Part shown: positions 1 to 10,478 of the stretch, in pieces
Position numbering within the stretch: the first letter of the stretch is position 1
Layout of the letters: every line of letters starts with the position of its first letter
From: Triplophysa rosa
Taxonomy: Eukaryota > Chordata > Actinopteri > Cypriniformes > Nemacheilidae
Assembly (NCBI RefSeq): GCF_024868665.1
Contig: NC_079890.1
Location: 7,207,052 to 7,271,051 of the forward strand
DNA length: 64,000 bases
Direction: 5' to 3'
Notes under the pieces: generated by a model
What the model was told of the DNA's origin: nothing
The model's database searches: none
What the model saw: only the letters and a program-made list of their open reading frames with translations
Position numbers and translations under genes: made by a program

Positions 1-914
1 CTCATAAAGCATACTGCCCTTATAGAACATATATAGGCTAAACACTCGAGTCCGCATGTGATTATGATGTTAATATTATTTTACATGTTCTTGTTGAGGA
101 AATGCAAGCATTATGCTCGAATGAAAGTCGGCTCAAGTTTGTGAACAATAACTCCGTCTGAGGAATCTGCGCAAACTCTGCAAGGGCACACAGATAACAG
201 TGCAAAGCGATCATGTTTATTCAAGCGCTTTTTTGTGATAAACATTATAATAAAAGAAATTTCAAAGTTCTGTGAATCTACAAGCTGAGACATTCTCATC
301 TCAGTTTTATTGTGTGTGCTCAAGATGCATTCACCGCATTTACAGCTCATTCTGCCATCAAATAACATCAATCCGTCTTCCATGCATTTTACAGTGAATA
401 TTAAAATATTTATATTTATTATTAAGTAATTGTTAACATAACTGTATGTAGCTTTAGATCATTATCTACTTTTTCATTTTATGCCTGCATTTTGCGCTTC
501 CGTCTGCATTTTTCACATCGTGGCAATAAGAACCCAATGCAGTATGGCTGCAGTGAAATTAATATTAGGCCAAACCTGCCCGTTTTTCCTTCAAAACACC
601 CCCACAACTCGTCTTTCAAGTGGTCATTTCTGAGCATGCTGCAATTGGCACAAAGGAAACCCATGCTAGTTCTGACCTAAAAGTAAAACATTTACTTCCT
701 GATACACTTTTAAAGACTATTAATAATTCTTTTTTTCAAACATATTGTTTTAGTATGTAATTTAAACGTTTTTTAAACAAAACATTAAAATTAAAGTCAT
801 TTAAATTGTAACATTTTGTGTAATTTTTTCGTGTAATCGACTGTTATTTTCAAGGTCGACTAGAAGGAGCTTACCGTTTAAACAATTAAACGGTATTAGT
901 CTCACACATCCCTA
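1..914. mobile_element. hAT element, right-hand portion (left end outside window)
   Basis: This stretch is nearly the same as 58463-58668 joined to 61851-62611, the right part of the hAT at 54977-62611. It ends in ATTAGTCTCACACATCCCTA, the same terminal repeat as that copy. It is uninterrupted at about 195-206 (CACAGATAACAGTGC), where the sister copy carries a 3.2 kb insertion, so it gives the empty site. A minus-strand open frame at 111-383 is partly shared with the sister copy but resembles no family I know; I take it as non-coding. No transposase is recognisable. Confidence 0.8.
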
Positions 915-1965
915 CATCAAATGTGTACTTGCAATTACAACATTTACTGTAGTAGATGCGCTAAATGGCAGTCGCACTACCGAAGCGCCACCTAGTGGCT
1001 GCTACCAAAAAAGCATCAGATAGCCTCTTGGGTTCTATTCTCTTTGTCGACGGTCGATTGATCTTCCTTGCATTCCTGGATGTTACACTTGGTTATAGCC
1101 AAACGAAATTCTCAAGTCGAATTTGAGTTCCTGAATATTGAGACCTGAATTTTACGACCTGAAAGCGTGAACTTGAATAATGAAAACCTGAATTTCAAAA
1201 CTCAAATTTTTAGGATGGTGAATTCATACAAAAATATTTTCAAATAATTAAAATTAAGGACAATAAAATTTGAGGTAATAACCCTTTTCAAATTCATGTC
1301 CTGGTGATATAAATCTGACGCAATAGGTGACCGTGTTAACTGGTGACCAAGTTCCGGTTTCAGGCCATGCATGAACGACAGCAGCAGATTTGTCGATTCT
1401 GAAAGCACAAGCCGACGGAATATTAAGATGTCTAATAAACACAGACTTTCTTGTTACATGATTTTGACATTCTTGTTAAGATTGCAAATTATTGGTATGA
1501 TCGGTGTAACACCTATTTCGTCAGATGTAAAACCGCTTTATTTATTTTTTGACCTTGCTTTAACCATATCGCAGTGGATTGGAACCCGTGCAAAAAAAAA
1601 GTGTTACTGCCAGTTACCACAGGTGACAATCACACTGAGCCATCCCACTGCAATAGTTGCTGCCGATCTTTGCATTAAAATCTGGATTTTATACTTAGTT
1701 TGACACACATATGCAGCTGGACGAAGCAAGGGCTGCACCCATGTTAACTTGTGACTTCTGTTAATCAGCTGTTACACCAAAATATAAACCATTCCACTAC
1801 ATATTTGAACTAAATCCACTACACCGCAAAAAAAAAATGCACAAATTAGAAAACAATACCAACATACAAGAACCAAAAATCACATTGTTTTTAAGATTTA
1901 AGAGCAGCATTTTGATCATGTTGAGATTTCATATAATATCATAAACAAATCCGATTTTTGAGATA
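915..1965. other. No gene seen; AT-rich intergenic DNA
   Basis: No coding exon or complete element is recognised. The segment at 1085-1200 has short degenerate repeats (variants of AATTTGAG, CCTGAAT). At 1739-1755 lies a 17-base arm that recurs inverted at 5736-5752. Confidence 0.5.
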
Positions 1966-2232
1966 TTAAAGGGGTCTTATGGCGGAAATACGTTATAAGT
2001 TGCCCATGCATGTATTAGACACGTAAAATTGCTAAAATTAAAGTGTCGGAACAAAATATGCATTCTATCTAAAAGCGAATGCGAACCCAGACCTGCCTGA
2101 AATGCTTCGTGTAACCACACCCCGACGAATGTACGTCACTTCGTAACATGATTTGACTTAAGACCACCCAAATCTAAACGCAAGTGAGGTGGGCGTACTT
2201 GTAAATCTCATTGTATCGTCACCGCCGCAGCC

Positions 2233-2509
2233 ATGTCGCGGAGACGCTGTGTGTTTCGTTGCGAAAAGAAAGACTCTTTGTTTGCCATGCCAAAAGATGA
2301 GACAACTAAAAACGAATAGTTACATTTTATTTACAACACTGTTCCAGAAAAGTACAATCCGAATGTTCAAGTTTGTGCAGCGCATTTCACCGAAGATTGC
2401 TATACGAACCTGGGAGAGAGATTAAGACCGGCTGTGCATGAAAGCTTTGGTTAAAAAGTGGGGCCATTCCAACCATTAAAACTTTGCTGGCGCTTCAGAT
2501 TCGCAACCT
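2233..2509 (+). pseudogene. THAP-type zinc-finger exon, broken
   Basis: Starting at ATG 2233, the frame reads MSRRRCVFRC, the usual THAP opening with Cys-x3-Cys. After an in-frame TAG at 2317 it continues through NPNVQVCAAHF, the second Cys-x2-His half. A TAA at 2452 and a frameshift follow, then a GAIPTIK segment and a clean splice donor (CCT/GTAAGT) at 2509/2510. THAP fingers are C2CH DNA-binding modules of P-element and Kolobok transposases and of host genes derived from them. The TAG sits where THAP domains usually have Trp, so a single TGG-to-TAG change is likely (inference). The 79 aa frame that overlaps it from 2189 is a shadow. Context: inside the TTAA element, convergent with the exon at 2951-3065. 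Confidence 0.7.
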
Positions 2510-2950
2510 GTAAGTATATTTTTATTGTAAAAGATTTTGTTACGGACTAACGCGAGTTGAGTTTGTCGTGTGTTTGTGATCTGCAAATGCAGACACGCGT
2601 GCAACGTGAAAGACAACATAAGTCCTAATAATCAGTAATTATGTTCCCACTAGAGGCAACAAATGTCGTGTTTATATTGTCTTTTTATATTTAGTATTTA
2701 TGTTGGGTTTATTGTCTTTGTTGAGTCGCGACGATACGTGGCGTAACACTGGTTGATCAAGAAGGGCCAAAGCGCTCGCGTTATTTATACCATTACCTGC
2801 TGTAATGCGAGCTTGTTTCTATCTCAAACAAACTTTGTATGATGTATATGGTTGTTTGTTTATAGTCTTTATAATGTCGTATATAAAAGGTAAAACAGTT
2901 AGCTATAGTTTTTAACTATTTAACATCATATTTTTTTAATAAAACCTTAC
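2510..2950. other. Spacer between two convergent transposon exons
   Basis: AT-rich, beginning with the splice donor of the plus-strand THAP exon and ending with the donor of the minus-strand exon. No acceptor or exon is recognised. Confidence 0.4.
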
Positions 2951-3065
2951 CAATCCTTTACATCCTGCTCAAGTTGCGCTGGCAAAGTTGATGTATCGGC
3001 TTGATCATCTTCATTTTCCATATCAGATTCGGGCTCGAACTGATATAAGGAAGTACCGATGACAT
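2951..3065 (-). pseudogene. Acidic first exon, P2X7-tail-like (YQFEP motif)
   Basis: Reading minus from ATG at 3065, the exon starts MSSVLPY. If a duplicated AT dinucleotide (TATAT) is skipped it continues QFEPE, then a run rich in Asp, Glu and Gln, and ends at a consensus donor (ATTG/GTAAGG, intron from 2950). A PYxFEP opening followed by an acidic stretch recalls the multicopy fish proteins annotated as P2X purinoceptor 7-like, which hold only the cytoplasmic P2X7 tail domain; the tail's Cys/His module would lie in later exons not found here. The AT duplication breaks the frame. The resemblance rests on a short motif, so the family name is tentative. It is convergent with the THAP exon inside the same TTAA element. 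Confidence 0.4.
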
Positions 3066-3175
3066 TTTATCACCTGTCAGTACAATTGCGTGGGAACAGA
3101 TGTTCCGAATATGGTAAGAGGCGTTACATTTCTGTGAAACGCTTGCAGTATTCGACCAATCACTACGCACTGGTT

Positions 3176-5433
3176 AACTCAACTCAACTCAACTCAACTT
3201 TATTTATAAAGCGCTTTTACAATTTTCATTGTTACAAAGCAGCTGTACATGAGACATATTGACTATAAGCAAAATAATTAAAGTTGTACCTGCAAAAACA
3301 AGAAAAGGTTGAAAACACAGAAGACAGACATACCCACATACAAAACACTCCACACACACAATATGCACACGTACTAACACACATAGACATAGAGACACAC
3401 ACACACACACGGATGCGCACGCACACACACACACCACACACACACACACACACGTACACGTACGTACACAGACAAGTACGCACACACACACACGCTCAGT
3501 GAGAGCACACATTTAGGATAAAGGAGAGAGAAGCACAGGTCAAATATAACAGATAATAAATTCCTATATGCAATATTAATTAAGTAAAACTTTAAGATTC
3601 TAAAGCAGCCCCCCCGGTCAGGCAGATAGTGCAAAAACAGTATGCAAACGGTGGCGAGGAACCCAAAACTCTAATCGAGAAAAAAAACCTCAGGAGAACC
3701 CAGGCCCAACCAGGGGATTCCAGTTCCCCTCTGGCAAAAGCTGCTGCCTCTGCACAAGCTCCAGAGAACTTGCACAACAAGGCTAAATAAAATAAATAAA
3801 CTTAATAATAAAATAAATTATAGTTTAAGATTATCATTAATAATCTAATAGCATTTGAAGTTTTGTGGTGAAGACATGTCAAGAGACCGCGTCCTTCTTT
3901 ATCCAGCTCTATCATCTCAGCTCTTGTCAGGTCCCCACTTCCCATTCTCCGCTCTACCATCAGGTCAGGCCATGAACTGCATCCTGCTCGCTGTGGTAAC
4001 CTTGGAACAATGAGACAAGACTGGCTGAGAGTAGAGTACTGTTCTGTACTCTTTGATGCAACAAGTACATCAGTTGTGTTTTTGGTTCCGGTTGATCTAA
4101 CTAATGCAGCCTAAACCCTCTGAAGATTTATATTATGGAAGAGTAGTGTATGCAAGATTAAAAAGATGCGTCTTTAGTCTAGATTTAAACTGACAGAGTG
4201 TGTCTGCCTCCCGGACAGTGCAGGGAAGACTATTCCAAAGTTTAGGCGCTAGATAGGAAAAGGATCTACCACCTGCACTTGATTTTGAAATTCTAGGTAT
4301 TACCAACTGACAGGACGCCTGAGAGCGTAATGCACGTGAAGGACTGTAATACAAAAGGAGTTCATTCAAGTACTGAGGAGCTAAACCATGTAAGGCTTTA
4401 TAGGTAATAAGCAAGATTTTAAAGTTAACGCGATGCTTTATAGGTAACCAGTGCAAGGTTGACAGAACCGGGCTAATATGTTCATACTTTTTTGTACGTG
4501 TAAGAACTCGAGCTGCCGCGTTTTGGACCAATTGGAGTTTTTGTAATAAGCCTGCAGGGCAACCACCTAACAGTGCATTACAGTAATCTAGTCTTGATGT
4601 CATGAATGCATGAATTAACTTCTCTGCATCTGAGATTGACAGCATATGACGTAGTTTAGATATATTCTTAAGATGGAAAAACGCAATTTTACAGGTGTTG
4701 GCGACGTGGCTCTCAAATGACAGATTACTATCGAATAGAACGCCAAGATTCTTTGCTGACGACGAGGGTTTTATGGAACATCCGTCAATAGTTAAACAGT
4801 ATTCTTGGTTGTTACTTATAGCAGTTTTCGGTCCAATAAGTAACACTTCCGTTTTGTCCGAGTTCAGTAATAAAAAGTTGTTACTCATCCAGTTTTTTAT
4901 ATCGACTATGCATTCCATTATTCGATGGAACTGCTGTGTTTCATGAGGCTTCGAGGAAATATAAAGTTGAGTATCATCAGCATAACAGTGAAAGCTAACT
5001 CCGTGTCGCTTTATTATATCTCCTAGAGGTAGCATGTATAATGCGAAGAGCAGAGGCCCTAAGACTGAGCCCTGTGGTACACCGTACTGGACTTGCGATT
5101 TGCGTGACACCTCATTGTTTATTGCTACAAATTGAAAACGGTCGGATAAATAAGATTTAAACCATTTCAAAGCTATTCCCTTAATGCCGACATAATTTTC
5201 GAGTCTATGTAGGAGTGTGCTGTGGTCAATGGTATCGAATGCAGCACTAAGGTCTAGCAGCACCAATAACGAGATACAACCTCGGTCAGACGCCAATAGC
5301 AGATCATTTGTAACTCTGATCAAAGCAGTCTCTGTACTGTGACATGCTCTAATTCCAGACTGGAATTCTTCATTGATGTCATTCCTTTGGAGGAAGGAGC
5401 ATAATTGAGTTGAAACTACTTTTTCCAGAACTG
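3176..5433 (-). mobile_element. L2-type LINE, 5'-truncated, intact 3' tail
   Basis: A non-LTR retrotransposon reading minus. The 3' end carries the (TTGAG)n tail (plus-strand AACTC repeats, 3176-3198) next to the conserved AAGCGC 3' end that other fish L2 copies share (compare 60240-60285). The flanks give an imperfect target duplication, CCAATCACTACGCAC at 3156-3170 and CCAATCATAGCACACC at 5434-5449. It lies inside the TTAA element, hence is younger. A CA-repeat sits in its 3' region. Only the RT half of the polyprotein remains; the endonuclease is lost by 5' truncation. Confidence 0.85.
3380..3500. repeat. (CA)n/(AC)n microsatellite
   Basis: About 120 bases of interrupted ACAC repeats with GC and GT punctuation, inside the L2 3' region. 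The Cys/Val-rich and Thr/His-rich open frames across it on both strands are repeat translations, not proteins. Confidence 0.95.
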
Positions 5434-5449
5434 GCCAATCATAGCACAC
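4133..5449 (-). CDS. L2 LINE reverse transcriptase, C-terminal half (438 aa, open)
   Basis: The frame is uninterrupted. RT landmarks in order: LDLSAAFD around residues 65-72 (motif A Asp), GVPQGSVLGP at 123-132 (motif B), CYADDT at 155-160 (catalytic Asp pair), then the long C-terminal domain ending in LPCTVREADTLCQFKSRLKT, characteristic of fish L2/CR1-like elements. A full L2 ORF2 is roughly 900-1000 aa with an AP endonuclease domain first; here translation enters just before ILEKVVS-like sequence, so the N-terminal half is missing. The first few codons derive from the flanking duplicated target site, so the annotated Met is accidental. The catalytic residues are intact, suggesting recent insertion, but without endonuclease or promoter it should be inert. 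Confidence 0.9.
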   Translation of the reverse strand: MCYDWPVLEKVVSTQLCSFLQRNDINEEFQSGIRACHSTETALIRVTNDLLLASDRGCISLLVLLDLSAAFDTIDHSTLLHRLENYVGIKGIALKWFKSYLSDRFQFVAINNEVSRKSQVQYGVPQGSVLGPLLFALYMLPLGDIIKRHGVSFHCYADDTQLYISSKPHETQQFHRIMECIVDIKNWMSNNFLLLNSDKTEVLLIGPKTAISNNQEYCLTIDGCSIKPSSSAKNLGVLFDSNLSFESHVANTCKIAFFHLKNISKLRHMLSISDAEKLIHAFMTSRLDYCNALLGGCPAGLLQKLQLVQNAAARVLTRTKKYEHISPVLSTLHWLPIKHRVNFKILLITYKALHGLAPQYLNELLLYYSPSRALRSQASCQLVIPRISKSSAGGRSFSYLAPKLWNSLPCTVREADTLCQFKSRLKTHLFNLAYTTLP

Positions 5450-5639
5450 CTCGCTTTTCAGAGCGATGAGCTTTGTAAAAAATCAGCGCGTTTCAGAGAG
5501 GCGGGGCAAAGAGGAGATACAAACATGCACGATATGTGGAAAATACAGCGTTTTTGAACCTTAAATCGTGTATACACATTGCATTCCATCTAAAACAAAC
5601 GATAATATTAGTTTTTGCCCTGTCATATGACCCCTTTAA

Positions 5640-6430
5640 ACAAGATTTCACAACTTGGGTATAATGTTATTCATGCAGCATCTGTGTAGAAAATGACATT
5701 CACATTCCAACTGTCATATCGGCTAAAAAGCAGAGGTCACAAGTTAACATGGGGAATTCATTTGATGGAAAACTAGTCCCCACGTAAAAAAATAGAGATT
5801 TGATTACAGCCAACTTGCAAATTGACATAGAGATTGCTCAGTCAGTTAATTCACGAGTTCGCCTCGCATATAGTTGGGTGGTGTCTGTTGTGGCAGAGCA
5901 TGTGATGGAGCATGGGCCCCTGCAGGGGCGGTTGCTGCGGCGATACTGACTTCTGGAGTAAGGGATCTGCTGCGGTGGGGAGACGAAGGGGGTAGCATTT
6001 CTGTGGGGCAATTGTGTAATATGGGTGCGGGCCGACGCTAGATGATTCGGGCGATGAGGATCCGATGGGCTTCTTTGATGAGGGAGCGATCTGACCATAT
6101 TTAGCTTTTGAAAGCCTCTGACGACCAGCGACCCAGAGTTTGGTTCTGGGTTCGAAGAAAAATTATGCTATATAATATAGTTAAACTTACATGTCATGTA
6201 CTGACCTATGTAAAAAATACTATAATAATATAATTAAATGTCTCTTGTAGTCATTAAATTTGAGTTATCTAATAAAATTGGTAATGCTTACTGGCGTAAC
6301 CCGTTTTAATATCAAACAAATAAAGCAAAACAAATAAATTATTTAAATTAAATTTTAGAGAGTACATCATATTGTAATTTATATTAACTCGTTCTTTGAG
6401 TTATACTGTTGTAGCCATTTATTAATTCTC
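5640..6430. other. Intergenic; unrecognised proline-rich minus-strand stretch at 5838-6098
   Basis: No complete gene. On the minus strand 5838-6098 is more GC-rich than its surroundings. It can be read in two frames with protein-like composition (KYGQIAPSSKKPIGSS early in one frame; TPPNYMRGELVN then stop late in another), as if one exon with a single frame slip. I do not recognise the family. A plain 86 aa open frame also spans it. It could be the decayed terminal exon of a host or transposon gene. Confidence 0.25.
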
Positions 6431-6775
6431 ATTTTATAACAATTTCATAAAAATGATTAACAATACAAAAGCAATTATGAATACACATACCAAACTTTTT
6501 ATTTTTAACGTCCTGTCAAGATGCCAAATATGTAGATCCAAAGCCAAGGGTATACATAACACTGTAACCCAAGTTTCAAAACGGAAAAAAAGTATTGTGT
6601 TATGCCAAATGATGACGTCTGTACAACGGGTAAGATACAGGTCGGAGACTGTAGGTGAGTGCATGTTAAAAGTGACCAATCAAAGGATCGGAGAAGTCTG
6701 CCATTGTCCTGCCTCCAAAGTCTCAGAAGTCAACTCGACGAGCGAGCAAGTGTCGAGCAGTTGCGAGAGCATCGA

Positions 6776-6960
6776 GAGAATTGCGCGTGCGCTCGTCAAA
6801 GCCTCTGCTGCGCTTTTGCACGCGGAGCAGAAATGCGCTCTCGCAAGGGTTCTTTTCCGTGCGCAGATACTGTTCTGCGCGCTCGCGGAGCATAAATGCG
6901 CTCTCGCGAGGGTGTTTACGCTCGTGGAACTGTTCTGCACGCTAAAATCACGCACGCGCG
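6776..6960. repeat. GC-rich 63-bp tandem duplication
   Basis: Two imperfect copies with period 63 (the AAATGCGCTCTCGC core begins at 6831 and 6894), preceded by a partial third. The block is rich in GCGC and CGCG dinucleotides within AT-rich DNA. A 173 aa plus-strand frame (6453-6974) and frames on the other strand run through it only because the unit length is a multiple of three. Confidence 0.75.
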
Positions 6961-7596
6961 TGTGGTTTTCTTAGTTTTGGGTCTGAATAAAGTTTTGGGT
7001 CTGAATAAACTCCATATAATAGGCTCCGCCAATTTCAAACTTTTGGCACCCAACTATGCTAATACAACAGGTAAATATATATAGCATTTTATACAGTGAA
7101 AGTGTAATAACCATTTCATTTTTGGCAGATTGATTACCACTTGCGTTGTCTGTTGGCCTGTAGCAGCCATTCATACTGCTTAAAAAACCACCGCATTTAT
7201 TGATCTCGAAGTTCTTTAACTTGAGCAAACGTGTTAATATACATTTTAGTTACCAAACAGAAACAAAACACAGGTTTAATTGTAAAAACAATCACCTAGA
7301 CATACTTGAGATCTGCCTCCTCTGCTCTGCCATGACGATCGATCCGTTGCACTGTTGTCTACTGTGACTCACACTGATGACGTAACGAGGAAGGCATGCC
7401 CAGACCCATTATACACGCCCCAATCTGTTGACTCCTCCCCCACGTCAAACCAGGGCCACAAAGCCAAACGCAAAGTAAAGTGAAGCGCAAAGGAAAAACC
7501 GAGTAGCAAAAGCACTGGTGGTTGAAACGCAGAATTAAAGGGGCGGTGCAAATGAATTAGTAGGTACTGCAAAGGAAAAGATGTGATGCAAAAACA
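6961..7596. other. No gene seen; short direct repeat at 6973-7007
   Basis: TTTTGGGTCTGAATAAA occurs twice in tandem near 6973-7007. The rest shows no motif or exon that I can support. Confidence 0.5.
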
Positions 7597-7836
7597 TTGC
7601 TGCTAAAGGTTTTCTTTGGGAAAAAAATATTTTATCTCTCAGTACTTACATTTTTTTTGCAAAACTTTCTTTTTGTTTGCAAAACGTTTTTTTTTTTCTC
7701 TCAATACCTAAGTTTTATTTCGCAATTCATTATTTTGGTTTGCAGTTGTATTTTTTGTTGCTCCATTTTTATTTTTATTTTGCAAAACTTATTTTTTGCT
7801 TGCAAATCTTTTTTTTGTTGTTGCAAATATATGTGA
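7597..7836. repeat. T-rich degenerate repeat built on TTTGCAAA
   Basis: Runs of T alternating with TTTGCAAAA-like words, with complementary GCAAA words at 7490-7600. The Phe/Cys-rich open frame here is low-complexity translation. Confidence 0.6.
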
Positions 7837-8189
7837 CCCTACTTTGACTCCATACGTGTAAAATAAAATATGCTCCATGCATATCTGTGAATGAACATTA
7901 ATGTGCTTAGATTTAATGCAAGTTGCTGCACTGAAATGTTTTTTTTAGGTTTATTTTATTTAAGCTGGTTAATTACTAAGATGTTCCCAGGTTAAAATAT
8001 GTGGCTGTTAAATTTAGAAATGTGCCAGTATTCAAAATGTTAAATGTTTTAAATGTGTCCGTTTACAAAGATAAGCTATTAATTTAAGCATAACATGTTT
8101 AATTTACTTGAAATGTTACTCATGTTGGTAATATGTTATTAATTTACCTACTGGAAAAAGTTTTGTGTACTTGAATAAAGAGACAAATG

Positions 8190-8375
8190 TTGCACTTAAC
8201 CTTTTCATGGGCATTTTGTTTTCATAGTTAGGCAGATATCGTGATGTATCGTTATAGAATTGCCAAACAATATATTGATTATCGTAGCATCGCTGCAGCA
8301 TGATATTATCGGTATCTTGAGCAATGTATCACAAATCATATCGTACCATGAGGTGCACTGTGATTCCCACCCCTG
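8190..8375. mobile_element. hAT element, right end only
   Basis: Repeated ATATCG/CGATA words and the terminus GTGATTCCCACCCCTG match the CAGGGGTGGGAATCAC inverted end common in fish hAT elements. The partner end was not found, so this is a fragment or its left end has decayed. Confidence 0.55.
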
Positions 8376-8651
8376 AGTTTAAACAGTCTTTAAAAACCGT
8401 TACGGAGGACGATAATATCAGTCATGGACACTTCATTCTTCCACTATTTCTTCATTTTTATTATACATGAATATTCTGTCAATCATTTTGTTTGTCATTT
8501 TTTGTAATTTGAGAACATCTAGTAGAACATCCAATTGTTTTTTCACAATATTTAAATGTTACTTTGTTTAAATTACAACATATAATGCACTCAGACAAAT
8601 CGGGACGTATTACGGTTATGAGAATTTCAGCAAAAAAAAAAACAATAAAAT

Positions 8652-8860
8652 AACGTCTTGGTTACGGATGTAACCTCAGTTCCCTGATGGAGGGAACGAG
8701 ACATTGTGTCGAGCAGACAGATGTGGTTCGTCCTTGAGAACCAATCGCTTCCGACTACTTAGAAAAGGCCAATGAATTGGCGAATGAAATTTGCATGCCG
8801 GACTCCACCCCCGGATATCCGGGTATAAAAGGGAGACAGCGTGCCTCATTCATTCACCTT
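8652..8860. repeat. DIRS copy 1 left inverted terminal repeat
   Basis: Starts AACGTCTTGGTTACGGATG. The part from about 8700 to 8860, including CCGGGTATAAAAGG, is the inverse of the right ITR at 12238-12375. Confidence 0.9.
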
Positions 8861-8923
8861 TGTTCTGAGGAGCCTGAGACCTCTCACGACTGCTGCAGTG
8901 GGCAGCACGTGTTGTGGCAAGAA

Positions 8924-9015
8924 GGACACAACGTCTCGTTGCCTCCATCAGGGAACTGAGGTTACATCCGTAACCAAGACGTTCCCTTTCTGTCGGTCAC
9001 TCGACGTTGTGTCGA
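8924..9015. repeat. DIRS copy 1 internal complementary region
   Basis: 8924-8983 is the reverse complement of the outer left end (8652-8712). 8981-9015 is the reverse complement of the outer right end (12379-12413). The two halves meet at a shared GTT. This is the splint used in DIRS replication models to circularise the cDNA. Confidence 0.85.
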
Positions 9016-9399
9016 GTGGAGGTCCACCTAGGGAAGGTCATGGGTTACCAAGGTGGGAACCAATCATGAGGATACATCAGACGGAACCGCCCTGCTGGGG
9101 GGTTACAAAGTCCGGTAGCACTAGGTCCGGTTAGAGCTATGTTGTGGATAACTCAGTTGTACCCGGCCTATGGGGCAGGGCTACTCTGCCCAGCCCGCCC
9201 GCAGGAGGTGCTTGCTTAGTGATGGATGGAGTGCCTGTTCTTCACCCTGTGGGGAAGAAGGGAGGCTAGTTTAGTACGCCGAACCCCCTGGAAGAAAGGG
9301 GGTGAAGGTACTGTCATAGGCGTACACTCTACTGGCCGCTGGTCTTGCCTGATGCCTGCAAGACTCGAGCTGATACCGGTTTTACGCGGAGGCTGTAGG

Positions 9400-10424
9400 A
9401 CCTAGTGATGGGTGTAGCCCAACCCGCAGCTCTGCAGATGTCTGCCAGAGAGGCGCCTCGAGCCATGTGGAGAGAGCTCTCACCCAGTGGGCGCGGGCGA
9501 ACTTAGGACAGGTACTCCGTAGTGATGGCATCCATATGATTCAGTGCGCCAATCTCTGTTTGAAACAGCCCTCCCCTTCTGCTGATCTCCAAAACAGACA
9601 AAGAGCTGCTCAGAGCTCCTGTGGCTCTGCGTGCGGTCCAAGCAGAGGCGTACTGGACACAACATTGATGGGGTTGGGTCTTCCTCCCCGGTGGGGAGCA
9701 CCTGTAAGTTCACCACCTGGTGTCTGGGGGGAGTGGTGGGAACTTTGGGCATGTAGCCGGGTCGGGGTCTCAGGATAGCGTGAGAATCACCGGGCCCGAG
9801 TTCTAGGCAATCTGTGGACACTGAGAATGCATGTAGGTCCGCTACCCTCTGGAGTGCCATCCGGAGAGCCGTCTTCATCGTGAGGAGAGAAAGAGCGGCA
9901 TCTCCGAGGGGCTCCAGGACCGCATCAAGGTCGCAAGAGGGTATGGAGCGATGCTCTTTCTCATTCTGGTGCTCTTCTCGAAGAGAAGACCCGCGGAGTT
10001 GCTCGATCGGGAACGTACTGTCCTTCCAGAGACTGGAGAGTGATCTCTCCCCTTCCACACTGAACGTGTATGTAGCCGTCGCTATTGCCGCTCATCACGA
10101 CTCAGTTGCTGGTTAAGTCTCTAGGACAGTACAACCTGATCATTTGGTTCCTAGCCTGAGTGTTGGTCTTAACCGCCGCAGGGGGTAGGCCACTCAGGAT
10201 CTCCTCGTCCCGTCCAGGGGCCAGACATGGAGGTTCCAGAGGTCTGGCCTGGGATGCCATAACGTGCCCTTCCCCTGGGAAAGCAGGTCCTTCTTCAGGG
10301 GAATCGGCCAGGGGGAGCTGTCGGCAAGAGCATTAGCTCCGAGAACCAAGTCCGGTTGGGCCAGTATGGCGCAACTAGTACACTTAATTCTCCTCTTCCC
10401 TGACCTTGCACAGGGTCTGTGCAA
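9400..10424 (-). pseudogene. DIRS tyrosine recombinase, broken
   Basis: The core lies in the minus frame 9480-10058: a segment like TMKTALRMALQRVADLHAFS, then RPRPGYMPKVPTTP and SSEQLFVCFG, all standard for fish DIRS recombinases. The conserved C-terminal part (near 9400-9480, GRHLQSCGLG in another frame, next to the expected catalytic Tyr region) is out of frame, and the N-terminal segment (10194-10424) is in a third frame. The family joins circular cDNA into the genome through a catalytic Tyr. Multiple frameshifts make this copy inactive. Confidence 0.8.
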
Positions 10425-10478
10425 TGAGGCTCACTGGGGGGAAGGCGTACTTCCTCTTGTCCCACGGCCAGCTGTGCG

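Larger units (their letters stand above)
1966..5639. mobile_element. TTAA-flanked DNA transposon carrying a THAP exon (Kolobok-like)
   Basis: Both ends are TTAA (1966-1969 and 5636-5639) followed by an inverted AGGGGTC; the repeat extends imperfectly for about 13 bases (AGGGGTCTTATGGC against AGGGGTCATATGAC). TTAA target duplication together with a THAP-type DNA-binding domain is the hallmark of the Kolobok superfamily, which is the basis of the assignment. PiggyBac-type elements also use TTAA but lack THAP. The body holds a THAP exon (2233-2509), a convergent acidic exon (3065-2951) and an L2 insertion. No catalytic core is recognised, so this copy cannot be autonomous. Confidence 0.6.

Noticed and set aside
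111..383. 90 aa minus-strand frame with CKCGEC and CPCRVC
   Set aside because: Partly kept in the sister hAT copy, but it is simply shared nucleotide sequence of a non-coding element; no family resemblance.
3204..3634. Several Cys/Val- or Thr/His-rich open frames on both strands
   Set aside because: They translate the CA microsatellite and L2 3' sequence.
4695..4946. 83 aa plus-strand frame
   Set aside because: Antisense to the L2 reverse transcriptase.
6453..6974. 173 aa plus-strand open frame
   Set aside because: Its C-terminal half is the 63-bp tandem repeat and its N-terminus is AT-rich filler; no domain.
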